Assembly (NCBI RefSeq): GCF_001655055.1
Contig: NZ_LXEW01000016.1
Location: 62,001-126,000, forward strand
Length of the DNA stretch: 64,000 nucleotides
DNA from: Providencia heimbachae ATCC 35613
GTDB lineage: Bacteria; Pseudomonadota; Gammaproteobacteria; Enterobacterales; Enterobacteriaceae
Direction of reading: 5' to 3'
Shown: positions 1-8,294 of the stretch, piece by piece
How the letters are laid out: each line of letters starts with the position of its first letter
How positions within the stretch are numbered: position 1 is the stretch's first letter
Notes under the pieces: model-generated
Told to the model about the DNA's origin: nothing
Databases searched by the model: none
What the model saw: only the letters and a program-made list of their open reading frames with translations
Program-made: the position numbers and the translations under genes

Positions 1-489
1 GCGGATAAAATCTCGATTAACTCCCCTGCGCTGTCAGACCCAACCTTGATCACTCGCCTAGCCGAACGCTTTGGTGTGCAATGTATCGTGGTAGGTATCG
101 ATACTTGGTTCGACCAAGAAACCAACGAATATTTAGTTTATCAATTTACCGGTGATGAAAAACGCACCACGCAAACCCGTTGGAAAACGTTAGATTGGGT
201 AAAAGAAGCCCAACAACGCGGTGCCGGTGAAATTGTATTAAATATGATGAATCAAGATGGTGTACGTCAAGGTTACGATCTGGTACAACTGAAAAAAATT
301 CGTGAAGTTTGCCAAGTCCCTTTAATCGCCTCCGGTGGCGCAGGTGAAAAAGTGCATTTCCTTGATGCCTTTACCGATGCCGGTGTCGATGGGGCTTTAG
401 CCGCATCCGTATTCCACAAACAGATCATCAATATCGGTGACTTAAAACAATACCTAGCCGAAAATGGAGTTCAAATTAGAGTATGTTAA
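1..489 (+). CDS. hisF: Imidazole glycerol phosphate synthase cyclase subunit HisF (5' end outside window)
   Basis: HisF pairs with HisH to turn PRFAR and ammonia into imidazole glycerol phosphate and AICAR. The reading frame is already open at base 1, and 162 residues remain of a family length near 258, so the N-terminal third is missing only because the window starts here. Visible hallmarks of the (βα)8 barrel are VVGIDTW, NMMNQDG (with the catalytic Asp of the C-terminal half) and the phosphate-binding [13 protein letters not shown] near the end. It overlaps hisI by 7 bases, as expected for translational coupling in the his operon. Identification is very secure. Confidence 0.97.
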   Translation, partial: ADKISINSPALSDPTLITRLAERFGVQCIVVGIDTWFDQETNEYLVYQFTGDEKRTTQTRWKTLDWVKEAQQRGAGEIVLNMMNQDGVRQGYDLVQLKKIREVCQVPLIASGGAGEKVHFLDAFTDAGVDGALAASVFHKQIINIGDLKQYLAENGVQIRVC

Positions 490-1094
490 CCACAGAGCAA
501 TGCAAGCAACTGGCTTGGCAAAAAGTTGATAACCTGATGCCGGTTATTGTCCAGCACGCAACATCTGGCGATGTCCTGATGCTTGGGTATATGAACCCTG
601 AAGCACTACAAGTGACTTTAGATAGCCGCAAGGTAACGTTTTTTTCCAGAACTAAACAACGTTTATGGACAAAAGGTGAAACCTCAAACAACTTTCTTAA
701 TCTTGTCGATATCTTTGCCGATTGTGATAGCGATACCCTACTCGCTTTAGCGTTACCTGACGGACCAACTTGTCACAAGGGAACACAAAGCTGTTTTGCA
801 CCCGCGCAAAGCGATTGGGGATTTTTATTCGAGCTGGAAACCATCCTCAAAGCACGTAAAACTGCTGATCCGGAAAGCTCTTACACTGCTCGCCTTTACG
901 CCAGCGGCACCAAGCGTATCGCACAAAAAGTCGGTGAAGAAGGGGTTGAAACCGCATTAGCTGCTACGGTCAACGACCGCGCCGAACTAACTAACGAAGC
1001 TGCCGATTTGATGTATCACCTAATGGTATTACTGCAAGATCAAGACTTAGATTTAAGCACCATCATTAAGCGTTTGAAAGAACGCCATCAGTGA
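483..1094 (+). CDS. hisI: Bifunctional phosphoribosyl-AMP cyclohydrolase / phosphoribosyl-ATP pyrophosphatase HisI(E)
   Basis: This fused enzyme does steps 2 and 3 of histidine synthesis. The N-terminal PRA-CH domain (about residues 1-115) has the [14 protein letters not shown] segment and metal-site residues in FADCDSD and [13 protein letters not shown]. The C-terminal PRA-PH domain (about 120-203) has [18 protein letters not shown] and the [10 protein letters not shown] helix. At 203 residues it matches the enterobacterial fusion. The ATG lies inside the last codons of hisF and the gene is followed at once by a hairpin, so it is the last gene of the his operon. Confidence 0.97.
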   Translation: MLTTEQCKQLAWQKVDNLMPVIVQHATSGDVLMLGYMNPEALQVTLDSRKVTFFSRTKQRLWTKGETSNNFLNLVDIFADCDSDTLLALALPDGPTCHKGTQSCFAPAQSDWGFLFELETILKARKTADPESSYTARLYASGTKRIAQKVGEEGVETALAATVNDRAELTNEAADLMYHLMVLLQDQDLDLSTIIKRLKERHQ

Positions 1095-1101
1095 TTATCA
1101 T

Positions 1102-1127
1102 AACCACCCGTACTGCGGGTGGTTTTA
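1102..1127 (+). terminator. his operon terminator
   Basis: A 9-bp perfect stem (AACCACCCG / CGGGTGGTT) with a 5-base loop begins a few bases after the hisI stop codon and is followed by a short T-rich stretch. Position and shape fit an intrinsic terminator. Confidence 0.8.
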
Positions 1128-1242
1128 ACTTACCAACAACTCACTCGTATTTGCTATTCCCCCACCTGTTTCAGCCTGTTGTATATCAATCCAATCTTGC
1201 TATCATTCCTTTTATTTATTATGGATTAAAAGGGAAGTATTC

Positions 1243-1740
1243 GTGTCAGAGAATCCTATTTTTAAGCGATTAACGCAGTTACTTGATGAAAATAACGCGG
1301 CATATCGTGTGATGGAACACCCGACTGCGGGTAAATCAGAAGAAGTGGCAAAAATAAGAGGAACGCAGTTAGGCCAAGGTGCAAAAGGATTAGTTTGCCA
1401 TGTTAAAGGCAATGGTATTCGCCAACACGTACTGGCTATTTTACCTGCAGATAAACAAGCAGATTTGAGTAAAATAGCGCTCGCGGTAGGTGGAACTCGT
1501 GCTTCACTGGCTAGCCCAAAAGAAGTAGATGAATTAACCCAATGTGTTTTTGGTGCTATTCCGCCGTTTAGTTTTCATCCATCATTAATGCTAATTGCAG
1601 ATCCACATTTATTTGTGCGTTTTGATGAATTAGCGTTTAATGCAGGCACTCTCGAACGTTCAATTATTTTAAGCACGAAAGACTACCAAAGAATAGCATC
1701 ACCAACCTTAGTCGATTTTATTCGTGCTGAAGAAGAATAA
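1243..1740 (+). CDS. yeaK: YeaK-type aminoacyl-tRNA deacylase (YbaK/ProX editing domain)
   Basis: This is a free-standing editing domain of the YbaK/ProXp superfamily, whose members hydrolyse mischarged aminoacyl-tRNAs in trans. The 165 residues closely follow E. coli YeaK as I remember it: EIRGTxLGQGAK-like (residues ~38-49), KGNGIRQHVLAILPADKQADL, GGTRASLASPKEVDELT and FGAIPPFSFHP. The start is GTG at 1243, chosen because AGGGAAG lies just upstream and the ATG codons nearby are out of frame. It stands alone between his and a convergent acetyltransferase gene, with terminators on both sides. The exact tRNA substrate cannot be read from the sequence. Confidence 0.88.
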   Translation: MSENPIFKRLTQLLDENNAAYRVMEHPTAGKSEEVAKIRGTQLGQGAKGLVCHVKGNGIRQHVLAILPADKQADLSKIALAVGGTRASLASPKEVDELTQCVFGAIPPFSFHPSLMLIADPHLFVRFDELAFNAGTLERSIILSTKDYQRIASPTLVDFIRAEEE

Positions 1741-1752
1741 TTAGATATTAAA

Positions 1753-1777
1753 AAAGGGTTATTCAAAATAACCCTTT
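1753..1777. terminator. Bidirectional terminator between yeaK and the cat gene
   Basis: An 11-bp stem (AAAGGGTTATT / AATAACCCTTT) with a 3-base loop sits between convergent genes. It has A-rich sequence on the left and some A-rich sequence on the right, so T-rich tails follow it best for the minus strand. Confidence 0.75.
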
Positions 1778-1798
1778 AAAAACAAGATATGGCTCGCC

Positions 1799-2440
1799 TT
1801 AAATAGCAGCCTGCTTGTCATACTTGATGCTCGCCTTTTTTAAGGCCATAAAATCTGAATTACAAATAAACGATTTTAAAGCGTTAAATTTTTCTTCCGG
1901 CCAATCGTAGATTTTTAACGCTAATAATGGCTCAATAATTTCCGGTGAAAAACGGCTACTAATTGGCTTCGCAGGGTTTCCGCCAACAATACTATAAGGC
2001 TCAACATCTTTAACCACGACACTGTTGGCTGCGATCACTGCACCTTCGCCAATATGAACGCCAGGCATAATAAAAGCACGCATCCCAATCCACACACCAT
2101 CGCCAATAATCGTGTCTCCCTTTCCTACATAAGCATCTTCAATATGTTCAAGGAAAGGATATAAGCAAAACCAGTCTATTCGGTGGGTATGATTGCCCCC
2201 CATCAAAATCACGGCTTCACTGCCGATACAGACATAATTGCCAATATAGAGCTGGTCTACGTTCCAAGCGAGTTGCCAATCTCGGCTTTCTTCGTCCCCT
2301 TGTAAATAACGAACAACCGATTTTTCAAATCCTTCATCCCAACAGTCACTGTAATAACTATGATGCCCTTTAATATGAATGTTTGGGTTTTGAACAACTT
2401 CATGCAGTAATTCGTATTTTGACCAATGCTTTTTATTCAT
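1799..2440 (-). CDS. Type-B (xenobiotic) chloramphenicol O-acetyltransferase, CatB family
   Basis: This is a left-handed β-helix acyltransferase of the xenobiotic acetyltransferase group, which moves acetyl from acetyl-CoA to a hydroxyl of a drug. The 213-residue protein has hexapeptide repeats (IGNYVCIGSEAVI; IIGDGVWIGMRAFIMPGVHIGEGAVIAA broken over residues ~115-145), the catalytic-histidine segment GGNHTHRIDW (His86 aligns with the CatB active-site His) and the SIVGGNPAK signature. I chose ATG at 2440 over an in-frame TTG nine bases upstream, because AAAGG lies 9 bases before the ATG and would abut the TTG. Resistance is possible; the true substrate is unknown. It lies downstream of an efflux gene in the same orientation. 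Confidence 0.82.
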   Translation of the reverse strand: MNKKHWSKYELLHEVVQNPNIHIKGHHSYYSDCWDEGFEKSVVRYLQGDEESRDWQLAWNVDQLYIGNYVCIGSEAVILMGGNHTHRIDWFCLYPFLEHIEDAYVGKGDTIIGDGVWIGMRAFIMPGVHIGEGAVIAANSVVVKDVEPYSIVGGNPAKPISSRFSPEIIEPLLALKIYDWPEEKFNALKSFICNSDFMALKKASIKYDKQAAI

Positions 2441-2464
2441 GGTAAACAACCTTTTAATAATGTT

Positions 2465-2538
2465 TATCCAAAAAATAATTCAATATGCAGATAACTGAGT
2501 ATAGTCAACAGCCCTGCAACTTGAAAAATCACGGATAT
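2465..2538. repeat. Short imperfect inverted-repeat element, copy D
   Basis: The left end reads TATCCAAAAAATAATTCAAT and the right end GCAACTTGAA...ACGGATA. These are diverged versions of the ends of the elements at 14718, 41984 and 42779. About 74 bp in all, it fills much of the gap between the efflux and acetyltransferase genes. It codes for nothing recognisable. Confidence 0.5.
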
Positions 2539-2640
2539 CGTTACCATAGAACGCTGTCTATAGTGATGTATGCACGTTCAACCTACATCACCTCTAGCCA
2601 ACCCTCGGCTGTTTTAATAATGGGCTATTCATTATGTTTC

Positions 2641-3831
2641 CTAAATACTCTCTATTATTGCTTCTCGCTTTAAACTGGTTTTTCTTGCAACTAATCCGAA
2701 TATACAGCCAATCAACATAACCAGTGCTAATGACAACTTAGGCTGTACCGGTAATGCAATGGCTAAAAGACCTAACGTTGCTCCACCAGCCATTTGAACG
2801 AATCCAACGAGTGCAGATGCGGTTCCAGCCTCATGACCAAAAGGTTCTAAAGCATAACTTGTTGCCGTTCCCATCATAAAGGCTAAACCGGTACAGGCAC
2901 AAATAACAGGTAGCATATAAACAAGCCAATGGTTTTGTATATCGATAGAAAGAACAAAAACACCAAATAACAGACCCAAACATCCTAAAGCCATCATGGT
3001 GCTACCAATTAACAAACAGGTTGGGCGCCCTATTTTATGGATAAAGAAATTTGCAATATAACTGGCAAACATAATCCAAAAGCCATTGATCCCAAATACA
3101 ATTGAAAATTCTAACGGACTAAGTTTTGCATCTCCCATTAATACACTTGGCGCAAGGGAAACATAAGTTAATGCCATTCCCATCGTTCCCGCATTGACCA
3201 GTGCAAAAATTAAAAAATGATTGCTACGTAAAATACGCAGGTAATTACCAAATTGAATTTTTTTAACTTGCTGCGCACTTACTGGGCGTGTTTCAGGTAA
3301 AAACATGACGGTTAAAAGTAAGATAACAACCGCATATAGCGCTAAAAACCAAAAGGGGGCTCGCCATCCCCATGCTTCTGCCAGCAAGCCACCTAATAAT
3401 GGCGCTAAAGCAGGAACAATATTCAGTGTTCCATTTAAAAAACCAAAAGCGCGTGCAGCTTCCGTTCCATTCATTCGGTCGCGAACACTACTAAAGGCCA
3501 CCACAGAAGTGCAGCAAACTGCGATACCTTGCAATAAACGCGAAGCGATAAATACGCTTGATGTTGTTGCGAATATTGCCACCACAGAGCCAATAATATA
3601 AAGAATAATTCCTGCTATCGCGATGGGTTTACGCCCATATCTATCCACTAATGGGCCTGAAATTAGCTGCCCTAATCCAAGTACCAAAATAAATAACGCA
3701 ATTGTCGATTGAATAACAGATTCACTACTGTCTAAATCTTTTGCGATTGCCGGTATCGTGGGTAAATATAAATCGATCCCTAAAGGACCGAGTAAAACTA
3801 AAAGAAGCAATAAAATAAGAAATTTGCGCAT
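2641..3831 (-). CDS. Bcr/CflA-family multidrug efflux MFS transporter
   Basis: The protein is a 12-TM major facilitator drug:H+ antiporter of the DHA1 Bcr/CflA group, in the inner membrane. Of 396 residues, the N-terminus contains GPLGIDLYLPTIPAIA, the DHA1 motif D1. The loop between TM2 and TM3 carries the MFS motif A (GPLVDRYGRKP), and APLLGGLLAEAWGWRAPFW matches motif C and its surroundings. The Bcr family includes exporters of bicyclomycin, chloramphenicol and peptides, so the substrate cannot be assigned. The upstream Shine-Dalgarno is weak. The next gene on this strand, after a repeat element, encodes a CatB-type acetyltransferase. Confidence 0.88.
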   Translation of the reverse strand: MRKFLILLLLLVLLGPLGIDLYLPTIPAIAKDLDSSESVIQSTIALFILVLGLGQLISGPLVDRYGRKPIAIAGIILYIIGSVVAIFATTSSVFIASRLLQGIAVCCTSVVAFSSVRDRMNGTEAARAFGFLNGTLNIVPALAPLLGGLLAEAWGWRAPFWFLALYAVVILLLTVMFLPETRPVSAQQVKKIQFGNYLRILRSNHFLIFALVNAGTMGMALTYVSLAPSVLMGDAKLSPLEFSIVFGINGFWIMFASYIANFFIHKIGRPTCLLIGSTMMALGCLGLLFGVFVLSIDIQNHWLVYMLPVICACTGLAFMMGTATSYALEPFGHEAGTASALVGFVQMAGGATLGLLAIALPVQPKLSLALVMLIGCIFGLVARKTSLKREAIIESI

Positions 3832-4020
3832 ATAACAGATTCTAAGGTTGAAAAATAAAATGAAATTATTAGCCCTACGTTTTAAATCACTTGTAAATAT
3901 TCAAGTTATCTAAAGTAAGAGCGATTAAGAAAATAGCCAAAATTATCGGGATATTAGCTGAATATAATATTAAATTGTGTGCTAAAAATCTTAAGAAAAG
4001 TGACCTTTTAGAAGGCTAGA

Positions 4021-4043
4021 AAGGCGCTAAGAAATAGCGCCTT
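4021..4043 (-). terminator. gnd terminator
   Basis: A 9-bp perfect stem (AAGGCGCTA / TAGCGCCTT) with a 5-base loop lies about 30 bases past the gnd stop codon. The following T-rich tract is weak. Confidence 0.65.
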
Positions 4044-4071
4044 TGCGTTATGACCTAAAAATCCAGGCTAA

Positions 4072-5478
4072 TTATTCCATCCATTCAGTATGGAATACAC
4101 CTTCTTTATCCGTACGCTTATAAGTATGAGCACCAAAGTAGTCGCGTTGCGCTTGAATTAAATTCGCAGGCAATACCGCGGCACGGTAACTGTCATAATA
4201 CGAAATTGCAGCAGAGAACGTTGGTGTTGGAATACCATTTTGCACACCGTAGCACACAACATCACGTAGTGCTTGTTGGTATTCGTCCGCAATTTGCTTG
4301 AAGTATGGCGCTAACAATAAGTTAGCGATCTTCGCATCTTCATTATATGCATCTGTGATTTTTTGCAAAAATTGCGCGCGAATGATACAGCCTGCACGGA
4401 AAATTTTCGCAATTTCACCGTAGTTTAAATCCCAATTATATTCATCAGAAGCAGCTTTCAATTGCTGGAAGCCTTGAGCATAAGAAACAATTTTACCTAA
4501 GTACAATGCACGACGTACTTTTTCGATAAATGCTTTTTTATCGCCTTCAACCGCTTTTAGAACTGGACCCGTTAATACTTTAGAGGCTGCAACACGTTGA
4601 TCTTTTAAGAATGAAAGATAACGCGCAAACACAGACTCAGTAATCAGCGTAAGTGGAATGCCTAAATCTAAAGCACTTTGGCTGGTCCATTTACCCGTTC
4701 CTTTATTAGCCGCTTCATCTAAGATAACGTCAACAAGGTAGATACCCTCTTCGTCTTTCTTGTTAAAGATATCTGCGGTAATTTCAATTAGGTAGCTGCT
4801 TAGCTCACCATTATTCCAGTCAGTGAAAATAGCGGCTAGCGCTTCATTGCTAAGGTTTAATGAACCTTTAAGTAGGGAATATGCTTCTGCGATTAGCTGC
4901 ATATCACCATATTCGATGCCGTTATGGACCATTTTCACATAGTGGCCAGCACCATCTGGACCGATATAGGTCACACAAGGTTCGCCTTCGGCTTTCGCTG
5001 CAATTTCTTTTAAAATTGGCGCAACTAACTCATAAGCCTCTTTCTGGCCACCAGGCATAATTGATGGACCTTTTAGTGCGCCTTCTTCACCACCTGAAAC
5101 ACCAGTACCAATGAAGTTAAAGCCTTGCTCTGATAGCTCACGATTGCGACGAATTGTATCTTTATATAAGGTGTTACCACCATCAATTAAGATATCGCCT
5201 TTGTCCAAATGCGGAGTCAGTGCAGCAATTGTTTTATCCGTTGCTTCACCCGCTTTCACCATCAACAAGATACGGCGTGGTTTTTCCAGAGAGTCAACAA
5301 ACTCTTCGATAGTATAGTTGGGAACTAATTTTTTCCCTGGATTTTCAGTAATGACTTCGTCAGTTTTATCTTTTGAACGGTTAAAGATAGAAACAGAGTA
5401 ACCGCGACTTTCGATATTTAGCGCAAGATTGCGCCCCATGACAGCCATTCCGACAACACCAATCTGCTGCTTTGACAT
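4072..5478 (-). CDS. gnd: 6-phosphogluconate dehydrogenase (decarboxylating)
   Basis: Gnd oxidises and decarboxylates 6-phosphogluconate to ribulose 5-phosphate with NADP+, in the oxidative pentose phosphate pathway. The N-terminal Rossmann motif [17 protein letters not shown], the substrate-binding [21 protein letters not shown], the active-site [14 protein letters not shown] and the C-terminal [12 protein letters not shown] are all present. I take the ATG at 5478 (468 residues, the family length) rather than the upstream GTG at 5505, because a CAGGAG ribosome site precedes it. Proximity to hisI fits the enterobacterial gnd-his linkage, although the O-antigen genes usually next to gnd are not here. 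Confidence 0.97.
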   Translation of the reverse strand: MSKQQIGVVGMAVMGRNLALNIESRGYSVSIFNRSKDKTDEVITENPGKKLVPNYTIEEFVDSLEKPRRILLMVKAGEATDKTIAALTPHLDKGDILIDGGNTLYKDTIRRNRELSEQGFNFIGTGVSGGEEGALKGPSIMPGGQKEAYELVAPILKEIAAKAEGEPCVTYIGPDGAGHYVKMVHNGIEYGDMQLIAEAYSLLKGSLNLSNEALAAIFTDWNNGELSSYLIEITADIFNKKDEEGIYLVDVILDEAANKGTGKWTSQSALDLGIPLTLITESVFARYLSFLKDQRVAASKVLTGPVLKAVEGDKKAFIEKVRRALYLGKIVSYAQGFQQLKAASDEYNWDLNYGEIAKIFRAGCIIRAQFLQKITDAYNEDAKIANLLLAPYFKQIADEYQQALRDVVCYGVQNGIPTPTFSAAISYYDSYRAAVLPANLIQAQRDYFGAHTYKRTDKEGVFHTEWME

Positions 5479-5720
5479 GAAAAACTCCTGTCTGATTAGG
5501 ACCAAGTCAGCATCATTTGTGCTGACATTCTGTTAACGGGATCACATGTTAACTCAGGATTGTGCTCCGTGGTAGTTATTGATGCAATCGATGACGTATT
5601 CGGAATAATTTTTATAAATAATCATCCAACTTAGATGAATTTTTATTGAAATTTCATTAAACAAACCGCATTATTCATTCGTCGGTATAAGCCGTCATAT
5701 CAGAAGGTAAAACAAACTGT

Positions 5721-7304
5721 ATGGAATGGATCGCAGATCCTACGATTTGGGCAGGCTTATCGACCCTTATCGTTCTAGAAATCGTTCTTGGTATTGATAA
5801 CCTCGTCTTCATTGCCATTCTGGCAGACAAGCTCCCGCCAAAACTGCGTGATAGAGCTCGTATAACAGGATTAATGCTTGCGCTTATCATGCGTATAGTG
5901 CTCCTGTTTAGTCTGTCGTGGTTAATTACACTTACTAAGCCAGTTTTAACGCTATTCGATCATGCTTTTAGTGCCCGAGACCTCATTATGTTGGTCGGGG
6001 GGCTATTCCTATTGTTCAAAGCAACAATGGAGCTAAATGAACGGCTAGAAGGTAAAGACGAACACACTAATACTCAACGGAAAACCTCAAATTTTTGGGC
6101 AGTTGTTGCGCAAATTATTGTCCTTGATGCCGTATTCTCCCTCGACTCCGTAATCACGGCGGTCGGTATGGTTGATCATATTGGTGTCATGATTGCAGCA
6201 GTCACCATCGCCATGGCATTGATGATCTGGGCAAGCAAACCGTTAACTGCGTTTGTTAACCAGCACCCAACGATTGTCATCTTGTGTCTGAGCTTCTTGC
6301 TAATGATTGGTTTCAGCTTAGTGGCAGAAGGCTTCGGCTATGCGATACCAAAAGGCTATTTATACGCTGCGATCGGCTTCTCTATCATGATTGAAGTGCT
6401 CAATCAGTTTGCCCAATTTAACCGCCGTAAATTCCTAACCGGAGCCCGCCCGCTGCGTGAACGTACAGCAGAAGCGGTATTACGCATTTTAAGTGGTAAA
6501 CATGAAAGTGGGGATCTCGACCCTCATACATCAAACTTAATCGCGGATAATAAATCAATTTTTGACCCGCAAGAACGTTTAATGATTGCACGTGTTCTCG
6601 GTATGGCTCAGCGAAATGTCGAAAGTATTATGACTTCTCGCCATGATGTGGACTATTTAGACATCAATAAATCATCCAGTGAATTATTGCAATTGATGGA
6701 AAAAAATCCACACTCACGCTTTGTGGTTATTGATGAAAATATCAGTGATGAACCGGTTGGCGTTGTGCATGTTCTCGATCTCGTTAGGCAGCAACTTAGC
6801 GGTGAACCACTGAATTTACGTGCATTGATTACACAGCCGTTAATCTTCCCTGAAGGTTTATCGTTACTTAAAGCATTGGAACAGTTCCGTAAGGCTCACA
6901 CGCACTTTGCTTTCGTTGTCGATGAATTTGGTTCGATTGAAGGTATTGTAACCTTGACGGATGTCATGGAAACCATTGCAGGTAACTTACCGGTTGGTGA
7001 AGAAGAAAATGATTCACGCCATGATATTCAGAAGCTCGATGATGGTACTTGGATAGCCAATGGCTTCATGCCATTAGAAGACTTAATTATGTTTATTCCA
7101 ATGGCGCTAGATGATAAGCGTGAATATGAAACCATTGCGGGCTTACTCATGGAACACTTACAACGTGTCCCTGAAGTAGGGGAGCAAGTCACAATCAATG
7201 GCTGCATCTTCCAACCTCTAGAAGTTAATAGTCATCGAGTCAATAAAGTTTTAATTACTCCCCCCACTCCGGAAGGTGATGGCTATGAGTATGAAGATGA
7301 CTAA
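5721..7304 (+). CDS. yegH: TerC-family membrane protein with CBS pair and CorC/HlyC domain (YegH)
   Basis: At 527 residues this matches E. coli YegH in length and in most segments as I recall it (opening [31 protein letters not shown]). Order: TerC-like membrane domain (about residues 1-240, seven or so helices, with paired acidic motifs GIDN and SLDS), two CBS domains (about 300-420; [18 protein letters not shown]) and a C-terminal CorC/HlyC domain (about 435-515). TerC proteins are implicated in metal ion handling; the function of YegH itself is unsettled. It ends at a strong hairpin. In E. coli its neighbour is asmA, but here an extra gene intervenes. Confidence 0.93.
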   Translation: MEWIADPTIWAGLSTLIVLEIVLGIDNLVFIAILADKLPPKLRDRARITGLMLALIMRIVLLFSLSWLITLTKPVLTLFDHAFSARDLIMLVGGLFLLFKATMELNERLEGKDEHTNTQRKTSNFWAVVAQIIVLDAVFSLDSVITAVGMVDHIGVMIAAVTIAMALMIWASKPLTAFVNQHPTIVILCLSFLLMIGFSLVAEGFGYAIPKGYLYAAIGFSIMIEVLNQFAQFNRRKFLTGARPLRERTAEAVLRILSGKHESGDLDPHTSNLIADNKSIFDPQERLMIARVLGMAQRNVESIMTSRHDVDYLDINKSSSELLQLMEKNPHSRFVVIDENISDEPVGVVHVLDLVRQQLSGEPLNLRALITQPLIFPEGLSLLKALEQFRKAHTHFAFVVDEFGSIEGIVTLTDVMETIAGNLPVGEEENDSRHDIQKLDDGTWIANGFMPLEDLIMFIPMALDDKREYETIAGLLMEHLQRVPEVGEQVTINGCIFQPLEVNSHRVNKVLITPPTPEGDGYEYEDD

Positions 7305-7318
7305 TTAATCATTATCTT

Positions 7319-7346
7319 AAATACCGGCGATTGCCGGTATTTTTTT
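7319..7346 (+). terminator. yegH terminator
   Basis: A perfect 10-bp stem (AAATACCGGC / GCCGGTATTT) with a 4-base loop runs straight into seven T residues, a classic intrinsic terminator. Confidence 0.9.
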
Positions 7347-7469
7347 GCATGAAATCAGAGTAAATAGCAAAATTAATTTAGCTAAATTCTCAAAACTATA
7401 GTGGCGTTTTTTAAAAGAAATAATCATTGGACTATTGAATAATTCGTTCAGTTTAATAATCTAATTTTA

Positions 7470-8213
7470 ATGAGAAAACGACCCATGACAATAAAAACCA
7501 CCCCCAATCCAATAACAATTCCTCGTGCTAGCATCAGTATAAGTCGTGAGGATAATACAAAGAGCCAATTAACTAGCTCGACGAAGGCGGTAATAAATCA
7601 CCCAGCTATTTTGCCTAAATCGATTCTAAAAAAAAGTAGCGCCCAACAAAAAAATGCAACAACAGAACCCCAGCATGTAACTTTTTCTGAGCATAGAACA
7701 GTAAAAGAATTTCATAAATCTATTCAAGAACAAGTCAACCTACAAGCAAAAACAATAGATCCTAAAAAACTAATAAAGACTGAAAGTAAAACTGTTCATT
7801 TTAAGCAGTTAAATAAACTAAGCGCTAACGTCACTGATTTAATCAAATTTATTGGTATGGCTTCTAATGATATCAATGCTAGGAATGAATTGACTAGCAA
7901 CTCAAGATTTTTTGAGGTTGTACAACAAAAATTAGTCAATTTAACTGATAGCATTACCCATTATAAGGGTGACCTTGTTCGATCTTCTTACGACCATCAC
8001 AAATCTAAACCAATCACTCTAGCTCAGTTAGATGATAAAATTAAACAAGGCACAGAGATGACGGATAATTTAAAAATAGAACTGATTAAAAATGAAAAAT
8101 TTGCGGCTATTAAGGCAAAAGAACAAGATTTAGCGCCTAAAGAACAAAGAAACTATTATGATATAAGTGAGCATATTAACAATCAAAAAGCGAAATCATC
8201 AAAATATGAGTAA
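7470..8213 (+). CDS. Unknown Ser/Thr/Lys-rich protein, accessory islet between yegH and asmA
   Basis: I recognise no family in this 247-residue protein. Residues 1-105 are rich in S, T, N, K, P and Q and look disordered. Residues 115-215 look more helical (LSANVTDLIKFIGM, VVQQKLVNLTD, LAQLDDKIKQ). There is no signal peptide or membrane segment. It carries SILK at 51-54, HVTF at 69-72 and KTVHF at 107-111, which resemble docking motifs of eukaryotic protein phosphatase 1 ligands (see findings). The start is uncertain: ATG 7470 has no clear ribosome site, while ATG 7485 (residue 6) has a weak GAGA upstream. It is AT-rich, sits between two genes that are neighbours in E. coli and has its own strong terminator. 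A secreted effector is one possibility, not shown. Confidence 0.6.
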   Translation: MRKRPMTIKTTPNPITIPRASISISREDNTKSQLTSSTKAVINHPAILPKSILKKSSAQQKNATTEPQHVTFSEHRTVKEFHKSIQEQVNLQAKTIDPKKLIKTESKTVHFKQLNKLSANVTDLIKFIGMASNDINARNELTSNSRFFEVVQQKLVNLTDSITHYKGDLVRSSYDHHKSKPITLAQLDDKIKQGTEMTDNLKIELIKNEKFAAIKAKEQDLAPKEQRNYYDISEHINNQKAKSSKYE

Positions 8214-8231
8214 ATATTTTTAACTTATCGT

Positions 8232-8270
8232 CAGTAAATAAAAACGCCAAGTTGGCGTTTTTATTTACTG
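8232..8270. terminator. Bidirectional terminator with a perfect 19-bp inverted repeat
   Basis: Bases 8232-8250 and 8252-8270 are perfect reverse complements with only one base between them. The core AACGCCA/TGGCGTT is followed by a T run on each strand. It lies between the islet gene and convergent asmA and should stop transcription from both sides. Confidence 0.88.
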
Positions 8271-8294
8271 ATACAATCTTATGCTTTCTAAAAT

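Noticed and set aside
1091-1273. A 60-codon frame overlapping the his terminator
   Set aside because: It starts at the hisI stop, runs through the terminator hairpin and the yeaK promoter, and has no ribosome site or protein character.
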